From NCBI GenBank assembly GCA_027531145.1, contig JAPZRF010000006.1, forward strand, positions 186,001 through 250,000: a stretch of 64,000 nucleotides of DNA. The letters run 5' to 3'. This document shows positions 8,465 to 18,498 of this stretch, one piece after another. A program made the translations under genes and the position numbers. Below the pieces are notes generated by a model, which saw nothing but the letters and a program-made list of their open reading frames with translations, made no database searches and had not been told where the DNA came from. The stretch is from Brevundimonas sp. (lineage in GTDB: Bacteria > Pseudomonadota > Alphaproteobacteria > Caulobacterales > Caulobacteraceae). Each line of letters starts with the position of its first letter. Positions within the stretch are counted from its first letter, which is position 1.

Positions 8465-10588
8465 TCAGAATCGGTAGCGCAGGCCGACCGAAGCCGTGCG
8501 CGGCGCGCCGGGCTGGAGCCACAGGCGCGAATAAGAGTTGGCGTACCAGGTTTCGTCCAGCGCATTGTCGAGGAAGGCCGAGACCTCGACACGCTCCGTC
8601 ACGCTCCAGCGCGCAAACAGGCGGACAAGGGTGTGCGCCGGCAGCTCGAACGCCGACCCGGTCTCACCCAGTCGCTCGCCCGAGTGCTGGACGGCTCCGC
8701 CGAGCATGGCCTCGCGGCCTGCGAGGCGGAGCGTGCGCGCCAGCTGCAGGCTGGCTCTGTGCTCCGGGATGTTGATGAGGCGGTCGCCCGGGCGGATCAA
8801 GAGGCCGGTACCGGCGTCGATAACCTGTTTGGAGACCTCGGCCTCGACCCAGGCCCAAGACAGCCACAGGTCGATCTCGCCAGGCAGGCGGCCCTGCAGG
8901 TCCACCTCGACCCCGCGGCTCTCGGCCTCGCCGATCGCCAGCGAGAAGCCGGCGTTCGACGGGTCAGAGGCCAGCACATTGGTCTTCTGCAGCGAGAAAA
9001 GGGCGAGGTTGCCGCTCAGACCACCCCAGCTCGCCTTCAACCCGATTTCTGTCGAGCGGGATTCCTCCGGGGCAAATGGCTCCCCCGCCGCATTGGCCCC
9101 GAAGTTCTGCCGGAAGCCCTCGCCATAGGCGGCGTAGAGCGACGCCCCGGAAGTCAGGTGCAGCACCGCCCCGACCTGGGGGCTGAAGCGGGTATCGCCA
9201 AACCGCGTTACCGCCCCGGTGGCCCGGTTGGTCCCGGTCTGCTCAAAATCGTCAAAGCGGCCACCGAGGCGCACTTCCAGCCGGTCGCCGAAGCGGATGT
9301 GGTCCTGAAGGTACACTCCCCACGCGCGCTGCTCGTCCAGGCGATTGGTCTGCAGCGGCGGGGTGGGTGGGGGGAAGCGTCCGTACACCGGCGTGAGCAC
9401 ATCGATCACATAGCCCTGCTGCGCGCTCGGGTTGGAGCTCAGGGCGGGCGGTCGGAAGCGCAGGAAGAACTGGCTGTTGTCGAAGGCGTCCCGGTCGGCA
9501 CCGAGCAGCAGTCGATGCTCGCCGCCCAGCACCATGAAGCGGCCCGACAGCTCGGCGCGCAGCACCACATGCTCCGCGTCATAGTCGCGGAAACGGTACT
9601 GCCGCGACAGGCTGCGGCCATCGGTGAACAGCCGCTGGCGCGAGGCGGCCAGCTCCGGCTCGCTGGAGAAGCCCTCCAGATCCGTGTCACGCCGGCTGGC
9701 CCCGATCAGAAGGCTCCAGTCCCCGGAGATATCGTGCTGCAGCTGGAGCTGATGACCCAGTACATCGGCCGTTACTGGCCCATCCCCCGGCTCGCCGAGG
9801 AAGCGGCTGCGCGGCAGGGCGTCGAGCCGACCATTGATCGAGGGCACCCCCCGGTCAAACGGAATCTCCTGGCGCAGCGCCTCGAGATCGTACGTCAGCG
9901 TCGTCCGCGCGCCGAGGCGGGCGAACACCGAGGGATAGACCGCGCGCCGAACACTCTGCACCGTATCGCGGAAGCTGCCGGCGTCCTCGTAGACCGCGAC
10001 CAGACGCACCGCCACGCGGTCGCCAACGACGGGCCCGGTCCAGTCCAGTTCGCCGCGATAGAAGTCAAACTCCCCCACCCGGACGCCGATGGTACCCGCC
10101 GCCTCGAAGGCCGGGCGTTTGGTGACCAGGTTGACGCTCCCGCCCGGCTCGCCGCGGCCGAACAGGGCGGCGTTGGGACCCTTCAGGATCTCGATGCGCT
10201 CGATGCCTGCCGCGTCGCGAGGGCCGCCGAAGCCGCGTCCGGCGTTGAAGCCGTTCACCAGATAGCCGCTCGGCAGATTCTCGTCTCCGGCGAAGCCGCG
10301 GATGGCGAAACTGTCCCAAAGGCCGCCGAAATTATTCTGCCGCGCCACCGAGGCCGACAGGTCCAGCGCGTCCGTGAGGCGCGTCACCCCGACGCGCTCC
10401 AGCGTCTCCGCCGAGATGACGGTGATGGACTGCGGCGTACTCTGCAGCGGAACCCCGGAGCGGTAAGCCTGTCGCTGGCCGGTGACGACCACCTCCTCGA
10501 CCCGCGTCTGAGCCTGGCTGACGCCCGGCAGCATCACGACGGAGCTTGCCAGCAGGGCGACGACCCCGATGGAGGATCTGGTCAGCAT
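8465..10588 (-). CDS. TonB-dependent siderophore-type receptor
   Basis: 707 residues. Outer-membrane gated barrel for uptake of ferric siderophores or similar ligands. The signal peptide ends near GVSQAQ, followed by a TonB-box-like VEEVVVTGQR. The plug domain contains IERIEILKGPNAALFGRGEPGG, shortened here to its core ILKGPNAALFGRGEPGG, and VNLVTKRP. The barrel ends in the expected terminal Phe (LRYRF). Start MLTRSS is preferred over the longer frame because it begins the signal peptide and has GAGG upstream. It leads a four-gene operon with an ABC ATPase and two permeases. The adjacent AraC regulator is a plausible controller. Confidence 0.93.
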   Translation of the reverse strand: MLTRSSIGVVALLASSVVMLPGVSQAQTRVEEVVVTGQRQAYRSGVPLQSTPQSITVISAETLERVGVTRLTDALDLSASVARQNNFGGLWDSFAIRGFAGDENLPSGYLVNGFNAGRGFGGPRDAAGIERIEILKGPNAALFGRGEPGGSVNLVTKRPAFEAAGTIGVRVGEFDFYRGELDWTGPVVGDRVAVRLVAVYEDAGSFRDTVQSVRRAVYPSVFARLGARTTLTYDLEALRQEIPFDRGVPSINGRLDALPRSRFLGEPGDGPVTADVLGHQLQLQHDISGDWSLLIGASRRDTDLEGFSSEPELAASRQRLFTDGRSLSRQYRFRDYDAEHVVLRAELSGRFMVLGGEHRLLLGADRDAFDNSQFFLRFRPPALSSNPSAQQGYVIDVLTPVYGRFPPPTPPLQTNRLDEQRAWGVYLQDHIRFGDRLEVRLGGRFDDFEQTGTNRATGAVTRFGDTRFSPQVGAVLHLTSGASLYAAYGEGFRQNFGANAAGEPFAPEESRSTEIGLKASWGGLSGNLALFSLQKTNVLASDPSNAGFSLAIGEAESRGVEVDLQGRLPGEIDLWLSWAWVEAEVSKQVIDAGTGLLIRPGDRLINIPEHRASLQLARTLRLAGREAMLGGAVQHSGERLGETGSAFELPAHTLVRLFARWSVTERVEVSAFLDNALDETWYANSYSRLWLQPGAPRTASVGLRYRF

Positions 10589-10625
10589 GGCGGTAGGCCT
10601 CTTTGAGTCACATCGAGGCGTGTTT

Positions 10626-10651
10626 GTTATACGATAACGTAACCCTGACAA
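10626..10651 (-). promoter_or_regulatory. promoter and inverted-repeat operator of the TonB-receptor operon
   Basis: Read leftward: TTGTCA, 14-base spacer, TATAAC, about 38 bases ahead of the receptor start. A 14-base spacer is acceptable for Caulobacter-type housekeeping promoters. The -10 overlaps an inverted repeat GTTAT-ACG-ATAAC (10626-10638), a candidate operator for a metal-responsive repressor or for the adjacent AraC protein. Confidence 0.5.
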
Positions 10652-10759
10652 GGGCTGCGCTTGTCCTCGCCGCGGGAAACCACGCCAGATGACCGCCCTT
10701 CACCGCCCAGCCTCGCCCTCGCCGGTGCTGACGCATCCGGCCCTACCGGACGGACGGCT

Positions 10760-11605
10760 TCACCGGGGACCGGCGGGGAGAGCCCCGGCGCGCGCCCCGG
10801 CGCGGGCCCGGAAGGCGCTCGGCGTCATGCCGAACCGCTGCCGGAACCGGGCCGTGAAGTAGGCATGGCTGCTGAAGCCGACCGCGAAGCCGATTTCCGA
10901 CACCGACCCGGACGTGGAGGCCAGGCGGACCGCCGCCTGATTGAGGCGCATCTGCGTCACATAGTCTGCGAAGCCCCGCCCGAACACATCCCGGAAAAGG
11001 CGCGAGAAGTAGGCCGGCGACAGGTGGCATAGCGAGGCCGCGTCCGCGAGCGATAGCGTCGCCGAGGGCTGGTCGCGCAGGCGCTCGAGGAAGGGGCGAA
11101 ACCTCGACAGGGCGAAGGAGGGCGCGACCCCGTCCCGCGCGATCGGCCGCGCCCGATCGACCGTCAGGTTCACCAACTCCAGATAGCAGCGGGCCTCCTG
11201 CGCCAGGCCCGCCGCCACCGCCTCGGCCAGACCGGTGCAGAGGGACGCCAGACGCCGCTGTTCCGACGCGGTGAAGCGGACGCAGCGGGGCCGGACCGGG
11301 CGCGAGGTCAGCGCAAAATCGTGATAGTATTGAATCAGAGTCCACGCCGAGCAGCCACCCGCAAGGGCGAAATCGTGAGCCTCCATCGAGGACAGACGGA
11401 CACCGCAGGCCGGCTCCAGCGTGAACCGCGCATCGTCGGCGAACAGCAGGCCCTCGACGTCTTCGAAGAGCACGATCTCCTCGGCATGATGGAAGTGCGC
11501 AAAGCGGGCGGCCGCCGGCGCGTCCGGGGCGCGCTCGACGCGTTCGATCCGGACCGGCATGGCCGGGGAGAGAACGACAGGCTCGACGGCCAGGGGCTCC
11601 AGCAT
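10760..11605 (-). CDS. AraC-family transcriptional regulator
   Basis: 281 residues. An N-terminal cupin-like sensor (FAHFHHAEEIVLFEDVEG, about residues 35-110) precedes the C-terminal double helix-turn-helix (about 165-270: LSLADAASLCHLSPAYFSRLF and VSEIGFAVGFSSHAYFTARF, with the usual FRQRFGMTPSAFR end). It lies between the receptor operon, which it precedes in the same direction, and the divergent PhyH/GH92 genes, so it could regulate either. No Shine-Dalgarno is visible ahead of the ATG, and a -10-like TATAGA lies only about 10 bases upstream, so the message may be leaderless. A later Met (residue 16) is the alternative start. Confidence 0.88.
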   Translation of the reverse strand: MLEPLAVEPVVLSPAMPVRIERVERAPDAPAAARFAHFHHAEEIVLFEDVEGLLFADDARFTLEPACGVRLSSMEAHDFALAGGCSAWTLIQYYHDFALTSRPVRPRCVRFTASEQRRLASLCTGLAEAVAAGLAQEARCYLELVNLTVDRARPIARDGVAPSFALSRFRPFLERLRDQPSATLSLADAASLCHLSPAYFSRLFRDVFGRGFADYVTQMRLNQAAVRLASTSGSVSEIGFAVGFSSHAYFTARFRQRFGMTPSAFRARAGARAGALPAGPR

Positions 11606-11614
11606 GGCAAGATA

Positions 11615-11640
11615 TCTATAACCTATCGCCGTCTTTGCAA
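11615..11640 (-). promoter_or_regulatory. possible promoter of the AraC-family gene
   Basis: Read leftward: TTGCAA, 14-base spacer, TATAGA. The spacer length matches the candidate promoter of the TonB-receptor operon, and both carry GTTATA around the -10. The -10 ends about 10 bases before the ATG, implying a very short or absent leader. Confidence 0.3.
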
Positions 11641-11744
11641 CAGCCTTGACCGTCGAGGCGGGGCGCCGCGCCCGCTAGCATGTCGTGCCACACTTGCGAC
11701 GCGTCCGGCCCCTGCGACGCCCCGCCCGGAAGGGAACACGAGCC

Positions 11745-12554
11745 TTGACGACCCCCCTCAACACACCGTTCCACGTCGACGCCGGGATGGTGGCGAACTT
11801 CGAGCGCGACGGCTTCGTGCGTATTCCCGGGGCGCTGGATCCGCGCTGCGTCGCCGAATATGGCGCGATAATCACGCGCAAGACGCTTGAGCTGAACACA
11901 GACGACCGTCCGCTGGAGCAGCGCTCGACCTACGACCGCGCCTTCCTGCAGGTCATGAACCTCTGGCGGACCGATGACATCGTGCGCCAGTTCGTCTTCG
12001 GGAAACGCCTCGCCGGGATAGCGGCGGCCCTGCTCGGCGTCAGGTCCGTGCGCCTCTACCATGACCAGTCGCTCTACAAGGAGCCGGGCGGCGGCATCAC
12101 GCCGGCGCATGCGGACCAGTACTACTGGCCCCTCACCAGCGATCGCACCGTGACGGTGTGGATCCCCCTCCAGGACGTGCCCCTCGATATGGGCCCGCTT
12201 GCCTTCTATTGCGGGAGCCATCGCGTCGCCTTTGGTCGCGACCTGTCGATCTCGGACGAGAGCGAAGCCGCGATCAGCCGGGAAATGGAAGCGCTGGGAT
12301 TTCCGATGGACGAGGCACCCTATGCCCTCGGCGACGTGAGCTTCCACAGCGGCTGGACCTTCCATCGCGCAGGCCCGAACACGAGCACCCGCCCACGCTC
12401 CGTCATGACGATGATCTACATGGACGCCGACATCAGGGTGGCGGATCCGGTGAACGCCATGCAGCGCAGCGACCTTGATCAGTGGCTGCCCGGCCTCGTC
12501 CCTGGCGAGGCGGCGGCGTCGCCTGTCAATCCGATCCTGTTCACCCGGCCATGA
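11745..12554 (+). CDS. phytanoyl-CoA dioxygenase (PhyH) family oxygenase
   Basis: 269 residues from the TTG start. Fe(II)/2-oxoglutarate-dependent hydroxylase fold. The iron ligands are H122 and D124 (AHADQYYW) and H207 (FHRAGPNTS), with R218 a likely 2-oxoglutarate anchor. The N-terminal DGFVRIPGAL is typical of the family. The start is uncertain: TTG at 11745 has AAGGGA upstream and gives the usual length, while GTG at 11685 would add 20 Arg-rich residues. It is divergent from the AraC gene and 90 bases ahead of the GH92 gene. The substrate is unknown; relatives act on small metabolites, lipids or amino acids. Confidence 0.85.
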   Translation: MTTPLNTPFHVDAGMVANFERDGFVRIPGALDPRCVAEYGAIITRKTLELNTDDRPLEQRSTYDRAFLQVMNLWRTDDIVRQFVFGKRLAGIAAALLGVRSVRLYHDQSLYKEPGGGITPAHADQYYWPLTSDRTVTVWIPLQDVPLDMGPLAFYCGSHRVAFGRDLSISDESEAAISREMEALGFPMDEAPYALGDVSFHSGWTFHRAGPNTSTRPRSVMTMIYMDADIRVADPVNAMQRSDLDQWLPGLVPGEAAASPVNPILFTRP

Positions 12555-12644
12555 GCGGGAGCCGACGCAACGGCCGCGCCCGACTGTCGCGGGATCGAGC
12601 CCGCGCAGATCGCACCGGCCAGGATCAACCCTGAAGGAGCCCAC

Positions 12645-14849
12645 ATGCGGCGGGTTTTCGTGAACCTCCTGGTCCCGTTCGTCCTCGGCCTCCTCATGGC
12701 GGTGCCGGGCCATACCTCGTCGCTCCGGGCCGAGCCGCGGCCGACGGCCTATGTCGACCCCTTCATCGGGACGGACGGGACCGGCCACACCTTTCCCGGC
12801 CCCGGCATGCCCTTCGGGATGGTGCAGCCGGGACCTGACAATGCCGACAGCGGCTGGGCGTTCACCTCAGGCTATCAGTACCGGGCACCGCTCATCCTCG
12901 GCTTCTCGCAGACCCGCGCGAGCGGCACGGGCATCCCCGAACTCGGCGACGTGCTTCTGCAACCCAGCCAGACCCGCCGGACCGAGTTCGCCAGCCCCTA
13001 CGACAAGGCCAGCGAAGTCGCCACGCCAGGATACTACGCGGTGTACCTCGGCGATAACCAGGTGCGGGTGGAGCTGACCGCCGGCGTGCGCACGGCGCTG
13101 CACCGCTATACCTTCGACGCGCCCGGGCGCGTCTATGTCCTGGTCGATCTGCAGCACGGCCTGACCTTCCGGACCGATGCCCAGCCTGTCCTGGCCGAGC
13201 GCTCCGGCTTGACCGCCGATGGCGTCGAGGGGGTGATGCGGCGCTCGAACTGGACCTCGCGCACCGTGGCCTTCAGCGTGCGGTTCGACCATCCGGTCGT
13301 GGAGTCCACCACCCTGCCTCCGCGCCCCGGTGACGCCGCGCCGCGGTACCTGCTCGCCTTCGACCTCGGTGCCGGGCGCGAGCTGAACGCCAGGGTCGGC
13401 CTGTCGACCGTGGATGTCGAGGGGGCCCGGGCCAATCGCGACGCGGTCAGCGGTCGGGATTTCGACGGCGTGAGGCGCGGCGCGGCGGCGGCGTGGGACG
13501 ACCTGCTCGGCCGCATCGAGATCGCGGCGGACAACACACGGAAGAGGATCTTCTACACGGCGCTCTACCACGCCTTCCTGCATCCGAGCACGATCTCGGA
13601 TGTGGACGGGCGCTGGCGCGGCCCGCACGGCGAGGTGCTCCGGGCGGATGGCGGTGATCGCTACTCAACCCTCTCGCTGTGGGACACCTTCCGGGCCGCT
13701 CACCCGCTCTACACCCTGCTCGTGCCCGAGCGCGTCGATGACTTCGTGCTGAGCCTGCTGGACCATGCCGACGCCATGGGTCGCCTGCCGAAATGGCCGA
13801 TCTGGGGCGGGGAAACGGGGACCATGATCGGGGAGCCCGCGCTCCCGGTGATCGCCGATGCCTGGGCGAAGGGCTTTCGCGGCTTTGACGGCGAGCGGGC
13901 CCTCGCCGCCATGATCCGCACCTCCACCGTGGACGCGATCCCGGTCTTCCCGGGCGATCATGCCCTCTCGACCTGGTCGCTGTTCGACCGATTCGGATAC
14001 TATCCGTTCGACCTTGCGGGAGGCGAGGCCGTTTCCCGAACGCTCGAGGCCGGCATCGGGGACGACGCCACGGCCCGTATGGCTGCGGGACTGGCCAGGA
14101 GCGACCTGGCCGGCAGGTTTTCGAGCCGGGCCGGGGCATGGCGCAGCCTCGTCGATCCGGAGACCCGTCTCGCCCGTGGCCGCGACAGCACCGGCGGCTG
14201 GCGCGAGCCCTTCGATCCGCTGACCCCCACATCCCCGCTCAACAACCCCGGCGACTACACCGAAGCGAACGCCTGGCAATACAGCTGGACGTCGGCGCTG
14301 CATGACCCTGACGGTCTGGTCGAGGCCATGGGCGGGCCGACCGGCTTTCGCACGATGCTCGACCGGTTCTTCTTTGAGCTGCCCTCGCTGGAAGGCTGGA
14401 CCTATCTGGGCCAGGAAGCGATGATCGGTCAGTACGCGCATGGCAATGAGCCGAGCCACCACATCGCCTGGCTGTACGCCCATACGGATGCGCCGGAGCG
14501 CGGCCACCAGCTGGTCGCGCGCATCGCGCGGGATTTCTACCGGGACACTCCGGACGGCATCATCGGCAATGAAGACGCCGGCCAGCTGAGCGCCTGGTAT
14601 GTGTTCGCGACGCTCGGCTTCTACCCGGTGACGCCCGCCAGCGGGACCTATGTCGCCGGCCTGCCGCTGGTCGATCATGCGGTCCTGCGCGTGCCGGGTC
14701 GAGCGCCGCTGACGATCCGGCGAACCGGCGCGGGCGACCGTCTCCTGAACCTGACGCTGGACGGTCGGCCCCAGGCACCCACCTCCCTGCCCCATTCGCA
14801 CCTCGTGCAGGGCGGCACCTTGCTGTTCGAGGCCGGCCGGGAGCCCTGA
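12645..14849 (+). CDS. GH92 family glycoside hydrolase (alpha-mannosidase-like), exported
   Basis: 734 residues. GH92 enzymes are calcium-dependent exo-alpha-mannosidases acting by inversion. A signal peptide (residues 1-29) predicts export. The N-terminal beta-sandwich starts with YVDPFIGTDGTGHTFPGPG, a family hallmark. The C-terminal helical barrel carries GNEPSHHIAW (about 600-609) and GNEDAGQLSAWY (about 641-652) around the catalytic acids. AAGGAG precedes the ATG. Length is normal. A regulator and an oxygenase next door but no sugar transporter or other glycosidase: an isolated glycan-trimming enzyme rather than a full utilisation locus. Confidence 0.93.
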   Translation: MRRVFVNLLVPFVLGLLMAVPGHTSSLRAEPRPTAYVDPFIGTDGTGHTFPGPGMPFGMVQPGPDNADSGWAFTSGYQYRAPLILGFSQTRASGTGIPELGDVLLQPSQTRRTEFASPYDKASEVATPGYYAVYLGDNQVRVELTAGVRTALHRYTFDAPGRVYVLVDLQHGLTFRTDAQPVLAERSGLTADGVEGVMRRSNWTSRTVAFSVRFDHPVVESTTLPPRPGDAAPRYLLAFDLGAGRELNARVGLSTVDVEGARANRDAVSGRDFDGVRRGAAAAWDDLLGRIEIAADNTRKRIFYTALYHAFLHPSTISDVDGRWRGPHGEVLRADGGDRYSTLSLWDTFRAAHPLYTLLVPERVDDFVLSLLDHADAMGRLPKWPIWGGETGTMIGEPALPVIADAWAKGFRGFDGERALAAMIRTSTVDAIPVFPGDHALSTWSLFDRFGYYPFDLAGGEAVSRTLEAGIGDDATARMAAGLARSDLAGRFSSRAGAWRSLVDPETRLARGRDSTGGWREPFDPLTPTSPLNNPGDYTEANAWQYSWTSALHDPDGLVEAMGGPTGFRTMLDRFFFELPSLEGWTYLGQEAMIGQYAHGNEPSHHIAWLYAHTDAPERGHQLVARIARDFYRDTPDGIIGNEDAGQLSAWYVFATLGFYPVTPASGTYVAGLPLVDHAVLRVPGRAPLTIRRTGAGDRLLNLTLDGRPQAPTSLPHSHLVQGGTLLFEAGREP

Positions 14850-14943
14850 CCGCGACACCGGGTCCCCGCCGTTCGGCCGCGGATACGCCGGTCGCCGCGC
14901 GAGACGCCCGGTGCCCGCCCGGGCCGGATCGTCCAAGGGCCCC

Positions 14944-16497
14944 TCACTCCCACTCGATGGTGCCGGGGGGCTTGGAGGTGACGTCGTAGACGACGCGGTT
15001 GACGCCGCGGACCTCGTTGATGATGCGCGTCGCGGTGCGGGCCAGGACGTCCCAGGGGAACTGGAAGAAGTCGGCCGTCATGCCGTCGGTGGATGTGACG
15101 GCGCGCAAGGCCAGCACCTTCTCGTAGGTGCGGGCGTCGCCCATGACGCCGACCGTCTTGACCGGCAGCAGCACGGCGAAGGCCTGCCAGATGTCGTCGT
15201 AGAGCCCGGCCTTGCGGATCTCGTCCAGATAGATGGCGTCGGCCTCCTGCAGGGCGGCGACGGCGTCCGGGGTGATCTCGCCAGGGATGCGGATGGCCAG
15301 GCCCGGCCCCGGGAAGGGATGGCGGCCGACGAAGGCGTCGCTCAGCCCCAGTTCGCGGCCCAGCGCCCGCACCTCGTCCTTGAACAGCTCGCGCAGGGGC
15401 TCGACCAGCTTCAGCTTCATGTAGTCGGGCAGGCCGCCGACATTGTGGTGGCTCTTGATCACCGCCGAGGGGCCGCCGGTGGCCGACACGCTCTCGATCA
15501 CGTCCGGATAGAGGGTGCCCTGGGCCAGAAACTGCGCCCCCTCGATCTTCGCCGCCTCGCGGTCGAACACTTTGATGAACACCCGGCCGATGGTCTTGCG
15601 CTTGGTCTCGGGGTCGCTGATCCCGGCCAGGGTGCCGAGGAACTCGGCCGAGGCATCCACATGCACCAGCGGGATGTTGTAGTGCTCGCGGAACAGGGCG
15701 GTGACCTGCTTCGCCTCGTCCTTGCGCAGCAGGCCGGTGTCGACGAACACGCAGGTCAGCTGGTCGCCAATCGCCTCGTGGATCAGCACCGCCGCGACCG
15801 AGCTGTCGACCCCGCCGGACAGGCCGCAGATGACCTTCGCGTCGCCGACCTGGGCGCGGATCTTCGCCACCTGCTCGTCGCGGTAGGCGGCCATGGTCCA
15901 GTCCCCGGTCAGGCCCGCCACTCCGTGGGTGAAGTTCTTCAGGATCGTCGCCCCGCGCGGAGTGTGCATCACCTCCGGGTGGAACTGCACACCGTAGATC
16001 CGGCGCGTCTCGTCGGCGATGGCGGCGAAGGGCGCGCCTTCGGAGGTGGCGATGACCTCGAAGCCCTCGGGGATGACAGTGACCCGATCGCCGTGGCTCA
16101 TCCACACCGGCTCGCGATGATCGACCGCGCCAATGCCGGCGAACAGAGGGCTGTCGCGGGTGATGACCATCTCGGCCCGGCCGAACTCGCGATGGTGGCC
16201 GCTTTCCACCTTGCCGCCCAGCTGGGCGCAGATCGCCTGCTCGCCGTAGCAGATGCCGAGGATCGGCACCCCCGCGGCGAACAGGGCCGGATCAGCGCGC
16301 GGACTCTCCGCCTCGGTCGTGGAGGCCGGCCCGCCGGACAGGATTATCGCCTGCGGGGCCATGGCCGCCAGCGCCGCCCCGGCCTTTTCGAAAGGGTGGA
16401 TCTCGCAAAAGACGTTGGCTTCGCGCAGGCGCCTCGCGATCAGCTGCGTCACCTGGCTGCCGAAATCGACGATGAGGACTTTCTGGTGGGCGTTCAT
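14944..16497 (-). CDS. guaA: GMP synthase (glutamine-hydrolysing)
   Basis: 517 residues. Converts XMP to GMP using glutamine and ATP. The N-terminal class I amidotransferase domain has the nucleophile Cys in GICYGEQ and its His/Glu in GVQFHPEV. The synthase domain has the P-loop [10 protein letters not shown], and the C-terminal dimerisation domain ends in the conserved KPPGTIEWE. Full length. Last gene of the guaB to guaA operon: its ATG overlaps the stop of the nucleosidase gene (ATGA, 16494-16497). Very secure. Confidence 0.98.
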   Translation of the reverse strand: MNAHQKVLIVDFGSQVTQLIARRLREANVFCEIHPFEKAGAALAAMAPQAIILSGGPASTTEAESPRADPALFAAGVPILGICYGEQAICAQLGGKVESGHHREFGRAEMVITRDSPLFAGIGAVDHREPVWMSHGDRVTVIPEGFEVIATSEGAPFAAIADETRRIYGVQFHPEVMHTPRGATILKNFTHGVAGLTGDWTMAAYRDEQVAKIRAQVGDAKVICGLSGGVDSSVAAVLIHEAIGDQLTCVFVDTGLLRKDEAKQVTALFREHYNIPLVHVDASAEFLGTLAGISDPETKRKTIGRVFIKVFDREAAKIEGAQFLAQGTLYPDVIESVSATGGPSAVIKSHHNVGGLPDYMKLKLVEPLRELFKDEVRALGRELGLSDAFVGRHPFPGPGLAIRIPGEITPDAVAALQEADAIYLDEIRKAGLYDDIWQAFAVLLPVKTVGVMGDARTYEKVLALRAVTSTDGMTADFFQFPWDVLARTATRIINEVRGVNRVVYDVTSKPPGTIEWE

Positions 16498-17165
16498 GCG
16501 GCGGCGTCCGGGGCGGGAGGGGCTTCAAGGGCGGCGGGACCGTGGGCGTCCAGTACGGCGAACAGGCGATCAAGGGCCTCGGCGAGGCGGGCGTCGACCT
16601 CGGCCAGGGTCGAGGTCCAGTCCTCCAGCCGGGTCAGCGCGCTGCGGCCGTCCGAGACGCCGCGCAGGGCGACCAGCGGCCGGTCGAATGCGGCAGCGGC
16701 ACGCGCCAGCGCCCAGGTCTCCATGTCGACCATGTCGGCGTCGATCTGGCCGTAGCGGGCCCCGGAGATCACATCGGCCCCGGTCGACAGCCGGGCCGTT
16801 GGCCAGCCGGGGATGAGACACGGCAGCGGCAACTCCGCCGGCAGGTCCAGCAGTGGCGTCACGCCCGGCGCAAAGCCCAGCGGGCTGGCGTCCATGTCGC
16901 GATAGCTGACCGAGGCGACCTGATAGACCGCGGCATGCTCGAGCACAGCCGAGCCGCAGGAGCCCAGCGACAGCAGCAGGTCCGGCAGGTGGCCGGCAGC
17001 CGACATCCGGGCCAGGGCCGCGGTCAGGCTGACCGCCGCCTCGACCGGCCCGACGCCGGTCATCAACGGGTTGATGCGGGCACGCAGACGTTCACCGTAC
17101 TCGGCCGGGGCCGCCATCACCGGCAGCAGCCGCACCCTGCCACGGATCACAACCTCGCCGCTCAT
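16494..17165 (-). CDS. MTA/SAH nucleosidase or purine nucleoside phosphorylase family protein
   Basis: 223 residues. The purine/uridine phosphorylase superfamily signature is visible in [10 protein letters not shown], in [12 protein letters not shown] (ribose-binding Met-Glu) and in the catalytic Asp of RGVSDGRS. By these it is closest to 5'-methylthioadenosine/S-adenosylhomocysteine nucleosidases, which cleave adenine off MTA or SAH. The N-terminus is more divergent than in MtnN, so hypoxanthine/guanosine substrates cannot be excluded, and its place between rsmB and guaA suits purine salvage. Both ends overlap neighbours by ATGA. Confidence 0.8.
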   Translation of the reverse strand: MSGEVVIRGRVRLLPVMAAPAEYGERLRARINPLMTGVGPVEAAVSLTAALARMSAAGHLPDLLLSLGSCGSAVLEHAAVYQVASVSYRDMDASPLGFAPGVTPLLDLPAELPLPCLIPGWPTARLSTGADVISGARYGQIDADMVDMETWALARAAAAFDRPLVALRGVSDGRSALTRLEDWTSTLAEVDARLAEALDRLFAVLDAHGPAALEAPPAPDAAA

Positions 17166-18498
17166 GCGGCGCGCTCGTAAAGGGCGAAGAAGAAGCCGTC
17201 CGTCCCGGTCGCGGCGGGGGAGAGGCGGAACCTCATTCCTCCCCCACAGGGGGAGGTGGCGCCGAGCTCCGCGAGGCGACGGAGGGGGGCGTGCGCCGCC
17301 CCCCCCCCACCACGCTGCGCGTGGTCCCCCTCCCCCTGTGGGGGAGGAATGACCGCTTTGAACCCCGGATGCGCGGCCTCGAAGACGTCAGCGGTGGCCT
17401 CGTTCTCCCGGCTCAGCATCGAGCAGGTGACATAGGCCAGCCGGCCGCCGGGCTTCACCAGCTTCGCCGCCTGGCCGAGAATGCGGACCTGCAGGGCGTG
17501 CAGGCGCTCGACCTCCTCAGGGGTCAGCCGCCAGGCGTCCTCGGGGTGCCGACGCCAGATGCCGGAGCCGCTGCACGGCGCATCGACGAAGACCAGGTCG
17601 GCACGGTCGTTAAGGTCCTCCATGCCGCCGCCGTTCGGGCCGATCAGCCGCAGCTCGGCCTCCAGCCCGGCGCGGGCCAGGCGGGGGCGGATGTTGTCGA
17701 GCCGTTTCTGCAGCACGTCCGAGGCGATCAACCGACCCTCGCCGGCCATCGCCTGGCCCAGGCCGAGGGTCTTGCCGCCGCCCCCGGCGCAGTAGTCGAC
17801 CACAGTCATGCCCGGCGCGGCACCGGCGAGGGCGCAGACGATCTGGCTGCCCTCGTCCTGGATCTCGACCCGCCCTTGGCGGAAGGCGTCCAGTGCCTGG
17901 ATGTTCGGCGGCGGCTCGGACGGCAGGCGCAGACCCACCGGCGAGTGCGGCGCGCGCGTCGAGGTGAGGCCGGCGGCGACCAGCTCGGCCTCAACCGCCT
18001 CGAGGGTCGTGCGCGCGGTATTCACGCGCAGGTCGATCGGCGCGCGCGGCTGCATCAACTCGCGCGCTTCCTCGGCCCAGCGCTCGCCGAAGGTGGCGCG
18101 GAAGTCCTCGACGACGAACCCGGGCAGGCCTGCGGCGACCCAGCCTGGCAGCTCGCCCCCGCCGGCCATGATGCGCAACCGCTCCTGTTTCGACAGCGGC
18201 CGGGGGCCGTAGCCCTCGCCCGTGTGCAGGGCCTCGATCTCCTCCAGCGCCAGGCCGTCGAGGGCCGCCAGCGAGCCAATCACAAGGGCGCGGCCGTCCT
18301 CCCGCCCGCCCATGATCCACGACAGCCGGGCGCGGGCGCGCAGCACCCTGTAGACCCGATCGGCCACGGCGCGACGATCCTTCGAGCCCGCGAAGCGATT
18401 CTGCTGACCCCAGGCCTTGAGCACCGCCTCGGCCGGCTGGCGGCCCTGGGCGATGGAGTCGAGCACGGCGGCGGCGGCGGCGAGGCGGGCGGCAGGCG

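Noticed and set aside
8414..10606. Long open frame antisense to the TonB receptor
   Set aside because: The receptor on the other strand has signal peptide, plug and barrel features; the antisense product is low-complexity Arg/Ala/Gln-rich.
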